Part shown: positions 41,478-49,910 of the stretch, piece after piece
How the letters are laid out: every line of letters starts with the position of its first letter
Numbering within the stretch: position 1 is the first letter of the stretch
Origin: WHTK01 sp965197795
Lineage (GTDB): Bacteria > Chloroflexota > Dehalococcoidia > DSTF01 > WHTK01
Direction: 5' to 3'
Assembly (NCBI GenBank): GCA_965197795.1
Contig: OZ240228.1
Coordinates: 2,728,001-2,792,000 of the forward strand
Length of the DNA stretch: 64,000 nucleotides
Position numbers and translations under genes: made by a program
Notes under the pieces: generated by a model
Databases searched by the model: none
The model's input: only the letters and a program-made list of their open reading frames with translations
What the model was told of the DNA's origin: nothing

Positions 41478-42039
41478 GGTAGAAGTCGGCGCCATCATCG
41501 GCGAAGCAACGCGAATCTGGCACCACTGCCACGTGCGTACCGGCGCGAAGATCGGCGCCGAATGCAATCTCGGTTACGGCGTGTATGTCGACGCGGGCGT
41601 CGTAATTGGCGACCGCTGCAAACTGCAGAATCGGGTCAGCGTTTATCACGGCGTGACGATTGAAGACGGAGTTTTCGTGGGGCCACACGTGACCTTCACA
41701 AATGACAAGCATCCACGCGCCATCGCACCGGACGTCACGTCGCTGACCGAGGCTGACTGGCAAGTGCTGCCCACCCTGGTGCAGGAAGGCGCGTCGATTG
41801 GAGCCGGGGCCGTGATCCTGCCCGGGCTGACGATAGGACGATGGGCGATGGTGGCGGCCGGCTCCGTCGTAAGCCGCGACGTCCCAGAGCACGGGCTCGT
41901 CGCGGGCAACCCGGCGCGACTGGCTGGTTACGTCTGCAGCTGTGGACGCACGCTGGCGCCACACGGCGAAGCCCTTTACTGCGCGCACTGTGACCGAACC
42001 TACCACTTCCCGCCGATAGGGGAGCGCGCCCAGCCGTGA
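41458..42039 (+). CDS. Left-handed beta-helix N-acetyltransferase (WbpD/WlbB-like)
   Basis: 193 residues from a GTG at 41458, inside the end of the epimerase gene. Hexapeptide repeats run from residue 2 (AEVEVGAIIGEATRIWHHCHV) to about 155. The loop TFTNDKHPRA holds the catalytic-type His, and VAGNPARLAGYV ends the helix. The C-terminal CSCG ... CAHC pair looks like a small zinc ribbon. WbpD acetylates the 3-amino group of UDP-GlcNAc3NA, which fits this operon. Confidence 0.9.
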   Translation: MIHPTAEVEVGAIIGEATRIWHHCHVRTGAKIGAECNLGYGVYVDAGVVIGDRCKLQNRVSVYHGVTIEDGVFVGPHVTFTNDKHPRAIAPDVTSLTEADWQVLPTLVQEGASIGAGAVILPGLTIGRWAMVAAGSVVSRDVPEHGLVAGNPARLAGYVCSCGRTLAPHGEALYCAHCDRTYHFPPIGERAQP

Positions 42040-43115
42040 TCAGGATCGCGGAGCCGCAGATCGGTGATGCAGAACGCCAGGCTGTGCTGGCTGTACTCGC
42101 CTCAGGGCGGCTGGCCAACGGCCCGGTTACCCGCGAGCTCGAGGCGGCGTTCGCCAAAGACGTCTCGCAAACCCGCGAAGCGATCGTGGTGGCGAACGGC
42201 ACGGCAGCTCTACACCTTGCGCTGCTGGCGCACGACGTCGGACCCGGCGATGAGGTCATCACGACGCCGTTCAGCTTTCAGGCGACGGCAAACATGATCC
42301 TCGCGACGGGTGCACGGCCCGTCTTCGTCGATATCGCTGAGGACGCCAACATCGACGCCTCGATAGTTGAAGCCGCGATCACGCCTAACACGAAGGCGCT
42401 ATTGCCCGTGCACCTGTACGGCCGAATCTGCGACATGATGGCGCTCTCTGCCATCGCTGAGCGGCACGGACTGGCGCTGATCGAGGACGCGGCGCAGGCT
42501 CACGCAGCGCAATCGTGCGGACGACGCGCCGGGAGCTTCGGGACGGGTTGTTTTTCTCTCTACGCGACAAAGAACATCACCGCTGGCGAGGGCGGAATCG
42601 TAACCACAGACGACACCGCCATGGCTCAGCGCCTGCGGCGGCGGCGATCGCACGGCGAGGACGAACACTACGAAAGCGTCGAGCTGGGCTACAACTATCG
42701 ATTGCCGGAGATCAGCGCGGCGATCGGGCTGGCGCAGCTGGCGCGGCTGGAGGAGCTGAAGCAACGCCGGCGGCGCAACGCCGAGAGGCTCTCGGCCGGG
42801 CTCAAAAACGTAGAGCTGCCGCCGATGCCATCTCAGCCCGAGGAGCACGTCTGGCATCAGTACACGGTCCGCGTGGCGCAGGGTCGCGACGCGCTGCGGG
42901 CCCATCTACGCGACCAGGGAATCGAGACGGCGGTGTACTACCCGAGGACACTGCCGGGGCAAAAGCTGTATCGCGATCTGGGCTACGACGAGGCGGCATT
43001 CCCGAGGGCGAGACGTCTGGCGGACGAGGCGCTATCGTTGCCTGTTCACCCGGGCTTGAGCGACGCCAACCTCGATCAAATCATCGACGCCGTCAACGCC
43101 TGGCCAGGCTCGTGA
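42036..43115 (+). CDS. DegT-family aminotransferase (WbpE-like)
   Basis: A 359-residue PLP aminotransferase with a GTG start overlapping the previous stop. Motifs: IEDAAQAHAAQ and FSLYATKNITAGEGGIVTT, containing the PLP lysine. It is similar to WbpE/WlbC, which transaminate the 3-keto sugar made by the Gfo/Idh partner. Its stop overlaps the start of that partner (GTGA). Confidence 0.93.
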   Translation: MIRIAEPQIGDAERQAVLAVLASGRLANGPVTRELEAAFAKDVSQTREAIVVANGTAALHLALLAHDVGPGDEVITTPFSFQATANMILATGARPVFVDIAEDANIDASIVEAAITPNTKALLPVHLYGRICDMMALSAIAERHGLALIEDAAQAHAAQSCGRRAGSFGTGCFSLYATKNITAGEGGIVTTDDTAMAQRLRRRRSHGEDEHYESVELGYNYRLPEISAAIGLAQLARLEELKQRRRRNAERLSAGLKNVELPPMPSQPEEHVWHQYTVRVAQGRDALRAHLRDQGIETAVYYPRTLPGQKLYRDLGYDEAAFPRARRLADEALSLPVHPGLSDANLDQIIDAVNAWPGS

Positions 43116-44143
43116 GTCGAGAGCTAGCCATCGGCGTGGTAGGGCTCGGGTTTGGCGCCAACCACGCGCGGGTTCTGGGCCAGCTGCCGAATGCGCGGCT
43201 GGCAGCCATCTGCGACAGCGACGAAGCGCGCCTGGCCGACGCAGCGAAATCTTGCCAAGCGACCTCGTACGGCGACTTCGCGGCCATGCTGCAAGGGGAG
43301 AAGCTGGACGCCGTGATCATCGCGGTTCCCGAGAAGCTACACGTACCGTTCGCGAAGGCGGCCCTAAAGGCCGGCAGCGCTGTCCTGGTCGAGAAGCCCC
43401 TGGCGCCCTCGCTGGAGGAGGCGGCCGGCCTTGTACAGGCGGCGGAAGCCGCGGCGGTGCCGACGCCATTGATGGCAGGACACATCGAGCGTTTCAACCC
43501 GGCGGTAAGGGAGCTGCGGCGGCGAGTGCAAGCGGGACAGGCCGGCCGGGTGCTCCACCTGGCGGCGCGCCGCTCCGCGCCGCTGCGTGAGCGCACCCAG
43601 GACGTCAACGTTATCCATGACAGCGCCCTGCACGACATCGACACGATGCGCTACGTGCTGGACCGCGAGGTCGAAAGCGCGTTCGCGATGTCGCAATCCG
43701 GCGTTCGGTTGCCATTTGAAGATAGCCTGGCAGGGGTATTACGGTTCGCGGCGCGGGACGCTGAACCAGGCGCCGTGGGCAGCCTGGAGGTTAACTGGCT
43801 ATCGCCGCTTCGCATCCGTGAGCTGACCGTCCTGGGCACTCAGGGCGTCTTTGTCCTGGACTACGCGGCACAGACGCTGGAGTTCCACGAAGCGTCGACC
43901 CGACCACCCGGCGCGCCTCGCGACTGGTCGACCGAGGCGTCGCATTTGCGCGACCCGAGTGCTCAGATCCCGATACGACAGCGCGAGCAGCTGGAGCATG
44001 AGCTATCGGCCTTCCTGGAGGCGGTACGAAATGGTGATCCAATGCCGGTGACCGGCAGGGACGCGCTGCATACCCTGGCAGTGGCCGACGCCTTGACCCG
44101 GTCGGCGCGGACGGGACAGCCGGTGGGCGTGTCCCGTGACTAA
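43112..44143 (+). CDS. Gfo/Idh/MocA-family oxidoreductase (WbpB/WlbA-like)
   Basis: A 343-residue protein from a GTG at 43112. Rossmann motif IGVVGLGFGANHARVL, the family's EKP loop (VLVEKPLAPS), HIERFNPA, and the catalytic-region HDSALHDIDTMRYV. It is predicted to oxidise the C3 hydroxyl of UDP-GlcNAcA with NAD+. Both ends overlap neighbours, which supports coupled expression. Confidence 0.92.
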   Translation: MSRELAIGVVGLGFGANHARVLGQLPNARLAAICDSDEARLADAAKSCQATSYGDFAAMLQGEKLDAVIIAVPEKLHVPFAKAALKAGSAVLVEKPLAPSLEEAAGLVQAAEAAAVPTPLMAGHIERFNPAVRELRRRVQAGQAGRVLHLAARRSAPLRERTQDVNVIHDSALHDIDTMRYVLDREVESAFAMSQSGVRLPFEDSLAGVLRFAARDAEPGAVGSLEVNWLSPLRIRELTVLGTQGVFVLDYAAQTLEFHEASTRPPGAPRDWSTEASHLRDPSAQIPIRQREQLEHELSAFLEAVRNGDPMPVTGRDALHTLAVADALTRSARTGQPVGVSRD

Positions 44144-45407
44144 CGTCGCGGTCGTCGGCCTGGGCAAGATCGGGCTGCCGCTGGGCACCCTGTACGCCGG
44201 CAAAGGTATGCGAGTCACCGGCTGCGACATCAACCCGGCGGTTGTCGACGCTGTAAATCGCGGAGAATCGCCGGTGGGCGGTGAGCCCGGCCTTCCAGAA
44301 GCGGTTCGAGCGGCGTATAACGCCGGGACCCTGCGCGCGACGTCCGACACCACGGCAGCCGTCGCGCAGAGCGACGTGGTCGTCATCATGGTACGCGTCG
44401 GCATCGATGCCTCCGGCTACGCCGACTACCACCATCTCGACTCCGCCGCGAACGCGATCGGCCGTGGGCTGAAGCAGGGGGCGCTGGTTATCCTCGAGAG
44501 CACGGTGCCGGTGGGCGAAACTCGAAACCGGTTGGCCACCCGGCTAGCTCGTGTATCGGGACTGGACGAAGGAGCCTTCAGGGTTGCCTACAGTCCGGAG
44601 CGCGTATCTTCCGGCAGCGTATTCAGGGACCTGGAGACCTATCCGAAGCTGGTGGGTGGCGTCAACACGGCCAGCGGCGAAGCCGCGGCGGCGTTTTATC
44701 GATCTGTACTCGACGCGCCGGTTACCCTGCTGCCCGACGCCGAGACAGCGGAGTTCGCAAAGCTCGCCGAGAGTGTCTACCGCGACGTTAACATCGCCCT
44801 GGCCAACGAGCTGGCCCGGGCGGCGGAGCAGTTGGGCGTGAGCTACGATGCGGCCGCCACGGCCGGAAACTCACAACCGTACTCGCACCTGCACCGGCCT
44901 GGACTGGGCGTCGGCGGGCATTGCATCCCGGTCTATCCCCACTTCCTGTCACAGGCGGTCGACGTACCGCTGATCGAGCTGAGTCGCGAGATCAACGACT
45001 CAATGGCGGAGCATGGAGTCGAGCGACTCGAGGCAACCTTGGACGGAGGGCTTCGTGGCAAGTCAGTTCTGATCCTGGGTTTGGCCTATCGGGGTGGCGT
45101 CAAGGAGGCGGAGCTTTCCAGCGCGCTCCTGGCGGCCGAGGCGCTGAAGCACCAGGGCGCCAGGGTGCTGGTACACGACCCGTTGTACTCGGCGGCTGAG
45201 ATAGAGGCCATCGGATTGGAGCCGTCGCCGCTGCCGCCGAAGGTGGCCATCGATGCGGTCATCCTGCAAGCGGGACACGAGCAGTATGCATCGCTCGATT
45301 TCACGACGCTGAAGGGCTGCCGGGCGGTCCTGGACGGGCGCGGCTTTTTCCAAGCATCAAAGGTAGAAGCTGCCGGCTTGCGCTACGTGGCTATCGGACG
45401 CCCCTGA
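44136..45407 (+). CDS. UDP-sugar 6-dehydrogenase (WbpA/WecC-like)
   Basis: A 423-residue nucleotide-sugar dehydrogenase with a GTG start. N-terminal NAD motif VVGLGKIGLPLG; STVPVGETRN; SPERVSSGS; and the catalytic cysteine in GLGVGGHCIPVYPHFL. The C-terminal UDP-binding domain is complete (LILGLAYRGGVKEAELS). WbpA converts UDP-GlcNAc to UDP-GlcNAcA and would be the first step of the five-enzyme set encoded from 40407. It is the last gene of the operon, overlapping the convergent zinc-ribbon gene by 17 bases. Confidence 0.93.
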   Translation: MTNVAVVGLGKIGLPLGTLYAGKGMRVTGCDINPAVVDAVNRGESPVGGEPGLPEAVRAAYNAGTLRATSDTTAAVAQSDVVVIMVRVGIDASGYADYHHLDSAANAIGRGLKQGALVILESTVPVGETRNRLATRLARVSGLDEGAFRVAYSPERVSSGSVFRDLETYPKLVGGVNTASGEAAAAFYRSVLDAPVTLLPDAETAEFAKLAESVYRDVNIALANELARAAEQLGVSYDAAATAGNSQPYSHLHRPGLGVGGHCIPVYPHFLSQAVDVPLIELSREINDSMAEHGVERLEATLDGGLRGKSVLILGLAYRGGVKEAELSSALLAAEALKHQGARVLVHDPLYSAAEIEAIGLEPSPLPPKVAIDAVILQAGHEQYASLDFTTLKGCRAVLDGRGFFQASKVEAAGLRYVAIGRP

Positions 45408-45627
45408 GGTCTTGTCGAGCGTAGCGTGGCTGATGGACCGCGCCGCTGGAAATCGGTTCGTCGACGTAGAGGTCGCCGTTGCGTATCTTGAGATTAAAGC
45501 CGCACTCCGGGTTGGTGCATACCCACGCCTTGTAGTGAATCGCGGCGCCCTGGCTGCCGAAATCCGAAAGCGGTACAAGATCGCCCGTCTTGCATTTCTG
45601 ACACTTGGGAAAGCTTGAGTCGTCCAC
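45391..45627 (-). CDS. Small zinc-ribbon protein
   Basis: A 78-residue protein with PKCQKCKTGDLVPL and, after 25 residues, WVCTNPECGFNLKIRNGDLYVDEPI. The C-x2-C and C-x4-C pairs make one treble-clef or ribbon zinc site. No enzyme domain is present. Such small proteins often bind nucleic acid or polymerase-type partners, but nothing specific can be said. It is convergent with the sugar operon. Confidence 0.7.
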   Translation of the reverse strand: MDDSSFPKCQKCKTGDLVPLSDFGSQGAAIHYKAWVCTNPECGFNLKIRNGDLYVDEPISSGAVHQPRYARQDLRGVR

Positions 45628-45776
45628 TATCTGCCCCGCCCTTCCAGACTCATCGTGTCGAAAGTATATGCAGCCTTTACGTAAACGTCAATAATCACCG
45701 GCCGCGATGCACGACGCGAGGCCGCAGGAACAGCAACGCCGCCTGTTGTGTTTTCCGGCCGTCCGGCGATAAGAGC

Positions 45777-46061
45777 TCAGGCGCTACGGCGCGGCCGGCC
45801 TCGACGTGTTACGCGACGAAAATAGACGTGGCCGTTGACGTCCCATATGTCGACGTCGATGCCGATGCGCGAAGAGGCGCGCCGCAGGCGTACCTTCACG
45901 CTACGAACATTCTCACTCGGTTCGAGCTCCAGGTCGCCAACTTCCGAGGTGTCAATACCGCGAATGAAGTCGTCGTACTTCTGCTGCTGCTCTCGTACGG
46001 CCTTAGAGGATCGTGAAGGTGGTGGTGCTTCGCTTGGTTTACGAACATGAAGCAGTGGCAT
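45777..46061 (-). CDS. Hypothetical 94-residue basic protein
   Basis: The start ATG at 46061 is chosen for AGGAGA 8 bases upstream; the frame is open 21 codons further up. The N-terminal 40 residues are proline/charge rich, then a compact beta-rich part (SVKVRLRRASSRIGIDVDIW, VNGHVYFRRV) and a basic tail RRGRPRRS. Nucleic-acid binding is possible from the charge. The family is not recognised. Confidence 0.6.
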   Translation of the reverse strand: MPLLHVRKPSEAPPPSRSSKAVREQQQKYDDFIRGIDTSEVGDLELEPSENVRSVKVRLRRASSRIGIDVDIWDVNGHVYFRRVTRRGRPRRSA

Positions 46062-46192
46062 CCGGGCATCTCCTAAAGACTGAATGTACGGGCCTGCCAA
46101 GTGTAGGCAGGTTTGAGATGCCAATTCAACTACAACTTCGCGTCAAATTGTCGGTCGAATTAAGTGGGGCAACCGATGTCGCTTCGTGCCGT

Positions 46193-46220
46193 TTGGCAAA
46201 GGAACGGCATTTGATAGACT
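46193..46220 (+). promoter_or_regulatory. Promoter of the tRNA-Ser gene
   Basis: TTGGCA (46193-46198) and TAGACT (46215-46220) are 16 bases apart, about 39 bases before the tRNA 5' end. Confidence 0.6.
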
Positions 46221-46258
46221 CCGGAGACAAACCCGGAATCGGCCCGGGCGCCCGGCGC

Positions 46259-46351
<93 letters not shown>

Positions 46352-46403
46352 CTTTTTCGCGATTCACCGCTTTCAGTCTGCCGGGCCGCTGGGGCAGGCT
46401 CAT

Positions 46404-46643
46404 TTAGCTAGGCTTGGCGTCCTGATGACGCGATTGCTCCCAATCGCGCATGATCTCAGCCTGCTTTTCCTCGGAGACTTCACGGGCGACGAAGCGGGCT
46501 TCATCTGTCTGCTGCTTTAGCTTCTCCAGCAGGACGTTGCCGAACGTACCGCTGTCGCCCTCGGCCTGGCTCGAGTCTTTCGACCCGAGGAGAGAGGCTA
46601 TCGCTGCTCCGATCAAGAACCCCAGCAAGACGCCTAGTCGCAT
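46404..46643 (-). CDS. Small membrane-anchored hypothetical protein
   Basis: A 79-residue protein from the ATG at 46643. The first 19 residues (MRLGVLLGFLIGAAIASLLG) form a glycine-rich membrane helix like that of YtxH-type small proteins. The rest is a charged helix (EARFVAREVSEEKQAEIM), probably coiled coil. It lies 5 bases downstream of the next gene on the same strand. The pair may form a two-subunit membrane complex. The function is unknown. Confidence 0.7.
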   Translation of the reverse strand: MRLGVLLGFLIGAAIASLLGSKDSSQAEGDSGTFGNVLLEKLKQQTDEARFVAREVSEEKQAEIMRDWEQSRHQDAKPS

Positions 46644-46648
46644 GACGC

Positions 46649-47056
46649 TTACCTGGATTTGTCGCGGCCCTTGAGGCTGGAGAGGACGCCAAGCGCCTTC
46701 TTGATACCGGCGAAAGCCCCGTAAGCGCGGGCGACAGGAGTAACCGCCGTGCGGCCGACGGTCTCGGTCGTACCCCGTATCGTTTGGGCAGCCTCTTTGA
46801 CGGCGCTCAGCGCGGGCGCGACCGACTCGTCGACCAGGCTGCGCAGCTTGCCAATCAGGCCGATGGCCGCCATTCCGGCGGCGGTGGTGATCACCAACGC
46901 AGCGAAGAAGAACGTGGCAGCGACGACGCCCAGCACGAGTATTACGATGTCGCGCGATTCCTCCAGGCTCGGCTCCCAGGCCGCGTAAATGGCTCCCGCG
47001 ATGATGGCAGGCAACGCAATGATGATCAGGCCGACGAGGATGAGAAGGAACTTCAG
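46649..47056 (-). CDS. Hypothetical membrane protein with apparent CTG start
   Basis: About 135 residues. The first membrane helix (LKFLLILVGLIIIALPAII) extends upstream of the nearest conventional start (TTG at 47014), so the true start must be earlier. AAGGAGG lies 9 bases before a CTG at 47056, the best candidate. A second helix follows (DIVILVLGVVAATFFFAALVITTAAG), then an amphipathic tail (ALSAVKEAAQTIRGTTETVG) of the kind seen in small apolipoprotein-like membrane proteins. It is operonic with the 79-residue gene. Confidence 0.6.
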   Translation of the reverse strand: MKFLLILVGLIIIALPAIIAGAIYAAWEPSLEESRDIVILVLGVVAATFFFAALVITTAAGMAAIGLIGKLRSLVDESVAPALSAVKEAAQTIRGTTETVGRTAVTPVARAYGAFAGIKKALGVLSSLKGRDKSR

Positions 47057-47118
47057 GGCTACGGCCCTCCTTGTGTGCCCAGGACTCAGCGGGGAACAGG
47101 GGCGAGTATAACAGCCGT

Positions 47119-48210
47119 CTAAGTACTGACAACGCCGGCTGAGACGCGGTCGATCGTGGCGCCGCCGATGACGCGATCCCCGTCATAGAGCACTGCGGCC
47201 TGGCCGGGGGTGGCGGCCCGCAACGCACGATCGAACTCGATGTCGAGGCCGCCTTCGGTGATGCGAACGCGGGCCGGCACCGGTGGACTCTTGTAGCGCA
47301 CCTTTACCATCGCCTCGAACTCGGGCGACGGGGGCTCATGGCCAACCCATGACGGGGCCTCGGTCCAGAGACGATGTGCCAGGATGTCTTCTTCCCCTCC
47401 GATGGTTATCAGGTTGAGCTCCGGATCGATTTCCGTGACGAACCGCTTGCCGCCAAAGGCGCCGATGCCCTTGCGCTGACCGATCGTGAAACCAGCAACA
47501 CCGTCATGGCTGCCGACCACCGCGCCGTCTGCGTCGACGATGTCGCCCGGACGCTGCGCGATGCGCTCAGCCAGGAAGCTGCGGTAATCGTTTCCGGGGA
47601 CGAAGCAGATCTCAGCGCTGTCCGGCTTGTCGTGCAGAGGCAGGCCCATCTCCAGCGCCAGGCGGCGAATCTCGGTCTTCTGATAGTGGCCCACGGGGAA
47701 GAGCAAGCGTCGCAGCTCGGCCTGCTTCAGGGTGTAGAGAACGTAGGACTGGTCCTTGAAGTCGTCGACAGCGCGATGCAAGTCAGAGCCGACTTTCGTA
47801 TGATAGACGCGGGCGTAGTGGCCGGTCGACAGGTAATCGGCGTCGAGCGCGACAGCTCGGTCGAGCAGGGCGCGGAACTTCACGTGCTCGTTGCAGGCAA
47901 GACACGGGTTCGGCGTGCGGCCCCGCTCGTACTCGCCGACGAAGTAGTCGACCACCTTGCGGTTGAACTCGTCCTCGAGATTGAGCACGTAATGCGGGAT
48001 ACCCAGCACATCCGCGGCAGCGCGTGCATCGTCGATGTCCTCGACGCCACAGCAACGCTTCTGGTGCAGACGGCCGCCGGCATCGTCGCGCGTCCAGAGG
48101 CGCATCGTGATACCGACCACCTCATAGCCCTGGCTCACCAGGAGGCCCGCCGCCACCGCGGAGTCCACGCCGCCGCTCATCGCAACGATGACACGCTGAT
48201 TCATGCGCAT
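47119..48210 (-). CDS. mnmA: tRNA-specific 2-thiouridylase MnmA
   Basis: A 363-residue enzyme that thiolates U34 of tRNAs for Lys, Glu and Gln. PP-loop SGGVDSAVAA near the start, the catalytic cysteine in NPCLACNEHVKF, the partner cysteine in AEICFVPGNDYRSF, and the conserved KDQSYVL. The C-terminal beta barrel is complete. The start is ATG at 48210, with a second ATG two codons later. It is divergent from rsfS. Confidence 0.96.
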   Translation of the reverse strand: MRMNQRVIVAMSGGVDSAVAAGLLVSQGYEVVGITMRLWTRDDAGGRLHQKRCCGVEDIDDARAAADVLGIPHYVLNLEDEFNRKVVDYFVGEYERGRTPNPCLACNEHVKFRALLDRAVALDADYLSTGHYARVYHTKVGSDLHRAVDDFKDQSYVLYTLKQAELRRLLFPVGHYQKTEIRRLALEMGLPLHDKPDSAEICFVPGNDYRSFLAERIAQRPGDIVDADGAVVGSHDGVAGFTIGQRKGIGAFGGKRFVTEIDPELNLITIGGEEDILAHRLWTEAPSWVGHEPPSPEFEAMVKVRYKSPPVPARVRITEGGLDIEFDRALRAATPGQAAVLYDGDRVIGGATIDRVSAGVVST

Positions 48211-48220
48211 AGGATAACAA

Positions 48221-48263
48221 GTAACGGGTTACGACTATGTTACCGACCCAAATACTAGTTACC
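48221..48263. promoter_or_regulatory. Cluster of GTTAC/GTAAC boxes between mnmA and rsfS
   Basis: GTAAC-GG-GTTAC, a 12-base palindrome at 48221-48232, is followed by GTTACC at 48239-48244 and again at 48258-48263. The repeated pentamer in a 75-base divergent spacer looks like a multi-site operator. The regulator is unknown. Confidence 0.35.
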
Positions 48264-48285
48264 AGAATCTGTCTGATTGTTTACT

Positions 48286-48657
48286 ATGCTCGCAGTGACG
48301 GAAATCCTGAACGAATCCTCCGAAATAGCACGACGTATCGTCGATCTTCTAACCGACCGGCAGGCCGAGGACATCGTCCTCCTTGATATCCATGAGATCG
48401 CTTACTTCACGGATTACTTCGTCATCGCCACCGCGTTGAACCAGCGCCACGCCACGGCGCTGATCGACGCGTTTGAGAAGGAACTGGCGAACGAAGGCAT
48501 AAGGGCCCTGCGCCGAGAAGGCGAGTCATCATCAGGCTGGATCCTCGTCGACTTCGGCGGCGTCATCGTGCACCTGTTTACGCCGGAGGACCGGGCGTTC
48601 TACAACCTCGAGGCGCTCTGGAGCCGCGCCGGCGTGCCGGCCGTCCGCTTCCAGTGA
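48286..48657 (+). CDS. rsfS: Ribosome silencing factor RsfS
   Basis: About 123 residues from the ATG at 48286 (a TTG at 48277 is possible). Family motifs: DIVLLDIHEIAYFTDYFVIATALNQRH, then EGESSSGWILVDFGGVIVHLFTPEDRAFYNLEALW. RsfS binds L14 of the 50S subunit and blocks subunit joining in starvation. It starts close to the divergent mnmA gene. Confidence 0.94.
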   Translation: MLAVTEILNESSEIARRIVDLLTDRQAEDIVLLDIHEIAYFTDYFVIATALNQRHATALIDAFEKELANEGIRALRREGESSSGWILVDFGGVIVHLFTPEDRAFYNLEALWSRAGVPAVRFQ

Positions 48658-48684
48658 CGACGCCTCACGCCTCCAGTTTGGGCG

Positions 48685-49134
48685 CTACTCGAACACCCAG
48701 CGATCGATATCGCGGCTAACGTCGAGCAGCTCGTCGGGCTTGAAGAAGAGGTCAAGCTCGCGCTGGGCGCTCTCCGGTGAGTCGGAGCCGTGGACCAGGT
48801 TGCGGCCGATCTCGAGGCCGAAGTCGCCCCGGATCGTGCCCGGCGCCGCCTCTCGCGGGTTGGTCCTACCCATTGTGGCGCGCACTGCCTCAACCGCACC
48901 GGTCCCCTCGAAGCAGGCAGCGATGATCGGAAACGACGTGATGTAGCTGGCCAGTCCCTCGAAGAAGGGCTTGCCGATGTGTTCTCCGTAATGCCGCTCG
49001 GCGAGGTCGCGGTCAACCTGCAGAAGCTTGAGACCGACGATACGCAGGCCGCGGCGCTCCAGCCTTCCGAGAATCTCGGAGGCGAGTCCGCGCTGCATAG
49101 CGTCCGGTTTTATCAAAACGAGCGTGCGTTCCAT
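48685..49134 (-). CDS. ndk: Nucleoside diphosphate kinase
   Basis: A 149-residue enzyme. The ATG at 49134 starts MERTLVLIKPDAMQRGL, the normal N-terminus; a 15-codon extension upstream is not conserved-looking. The phosphorylated His115 lies in NLVHGSDS. It exchanges gamma phosphates among NTPs. Its 3' end is 28 bases from the convergent rsfS end. Confidence 0.96.
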   Translation of the reverse strand: MERTLVLIKPDAMQRGLASEILGRLERRGLRIVGLKLLQVDRDLAERHYGEHIGKPFFEGLASYITSFPIIAACFEGTGAVEAVRATMGRTNPREAAPGTIRGDFGLEIGRNLVHGSDSPESAQRELDLFFKPDELLDVSRDIDRWVFE

Positions 49135-49214
49135 TGGGCGGTCCTCAGCTTTCGGCTGTCGGCTTTGCGCTAGTGTCACGCTGATTGTCGGCCCTCGGCG
49201 GTTAGCGATCCAGT

Positions 49215-49910
49215 TCAGCGCGGTGGCTGCGGGCCGATGGCCGGCTCTCTTAGATAAAGCGGCGTCAGCGAGTCCGGGTCATCGGTCTCGCCACGGCCGA
49301 GGCGGCGCAGGCCGAGGCGCGCGACCGCGATGACGCGCGACGGCGCGGGCGAGACAAGCCGGCAACCTCTGGCAGCGAGCGACGAAAGCATCTCAGCATC
49401 CAGCCGGTCGACGTCGCCGGTGAGCAGGTCGCCCTTGCGCAGCCGTCTGGGGAGGGACACGGCCGCAGTAAGCTGCGGCGCTTCTAGCTCCACGAGTTCG
49501 CCCTCATCGTAGCGGTAGGCAGCCCAGGCCAGCTCGGCGCGCCCGGCGGCCTGCACCGGCACTACGCGACATCCGGAGGCCTCGGCGATTGGCAACGCCT
49601 CGGCGGCAAGCCGACCAACGCCGGCCAGCCTTGCGTCGAGGGCGTAAGCGAGCGCTTTGGCGCTGCTCAGCCCGACGCGCATGCCGGCGTAGGAACCGGG
49701 GCCGCGGCAGACGACGATGGCGCCGATCTGCGACTTGTCACGCACAATCTGGCCGAGGAGCCAGTCGAGCGCCGGCAGAAGCTGCCGCGAGTGGCTCTGG
49801 TGCGCATACCAGGTCACCTCGCCGAGCAGCGCGCCGTCCTGCATCAGGGCGACGCCGGCGAAGTCGGAGGTCGTGTCGATGGCTAGCGTCAGAGATCTGT
49901 CACCGGCCAC
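49215..49910 (-). CDS. tsaB: tRNA threonylcarbamoyladenosine protein TsaB
   Basis: A 231-residue ASKHA-fold protein: LAIDTTSDFAGVAL at the start, then RQLLPALDWLL, CRGPGSYAGMRVGLSSAKALAYAL. It scaffolds TsaD in t6A37 synthesis. The GTG start overlaps the upstream tsaE gene by 11 bases, so tsaB, tsaE and thiL form one minus-strand operon. Confidence 0.94.
   Translation of the reverse strand: MAGDRSLTLAIDTTSDFAGVALMQDGALLGEVTWYAHQSHSRQLLPALDWLLGQIVRDKSQIGAIVVCRGPGSYAGMRVGLSSAKALAYALDARLAGVGRLAAEALPIAEASGCRVVPVQAAGRAELAWAAYRYDEGELVELEAPQLTAAVSLPRRLRKGDLLTGDVDRLDAEMLSSLAARGCRLVSPAPSRVIAVARLGLRRLGRGETDDPDSLTPLYLREPAIGPQPPR

Noticed and set aside
42515..43111. 199-codon N-terminal extension of the Gfo/Idh gene
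   Set aside because: It overlaps the aminotransferase in another frame and has Arg/Gly-rich shadow composition. The GTG at 43112 overlaps the preceding stop and begins the conserved fold.
45412..46016. Plus-strand frames opposite the zinc-ribbon and 94-residue genes
   Set aside because: The minus-strand frames have paired cysteines or a clear ribosome site. The plus frames lack both.
46404..47228. Single 274-codon minus-strand gene
   Set aside because: The upstream two thirds are an Arg/Pro/His-rich shadow of the membrane-protein frame at 46649-47056. Only the last 79 codons, from the ATG at 46643, look real.
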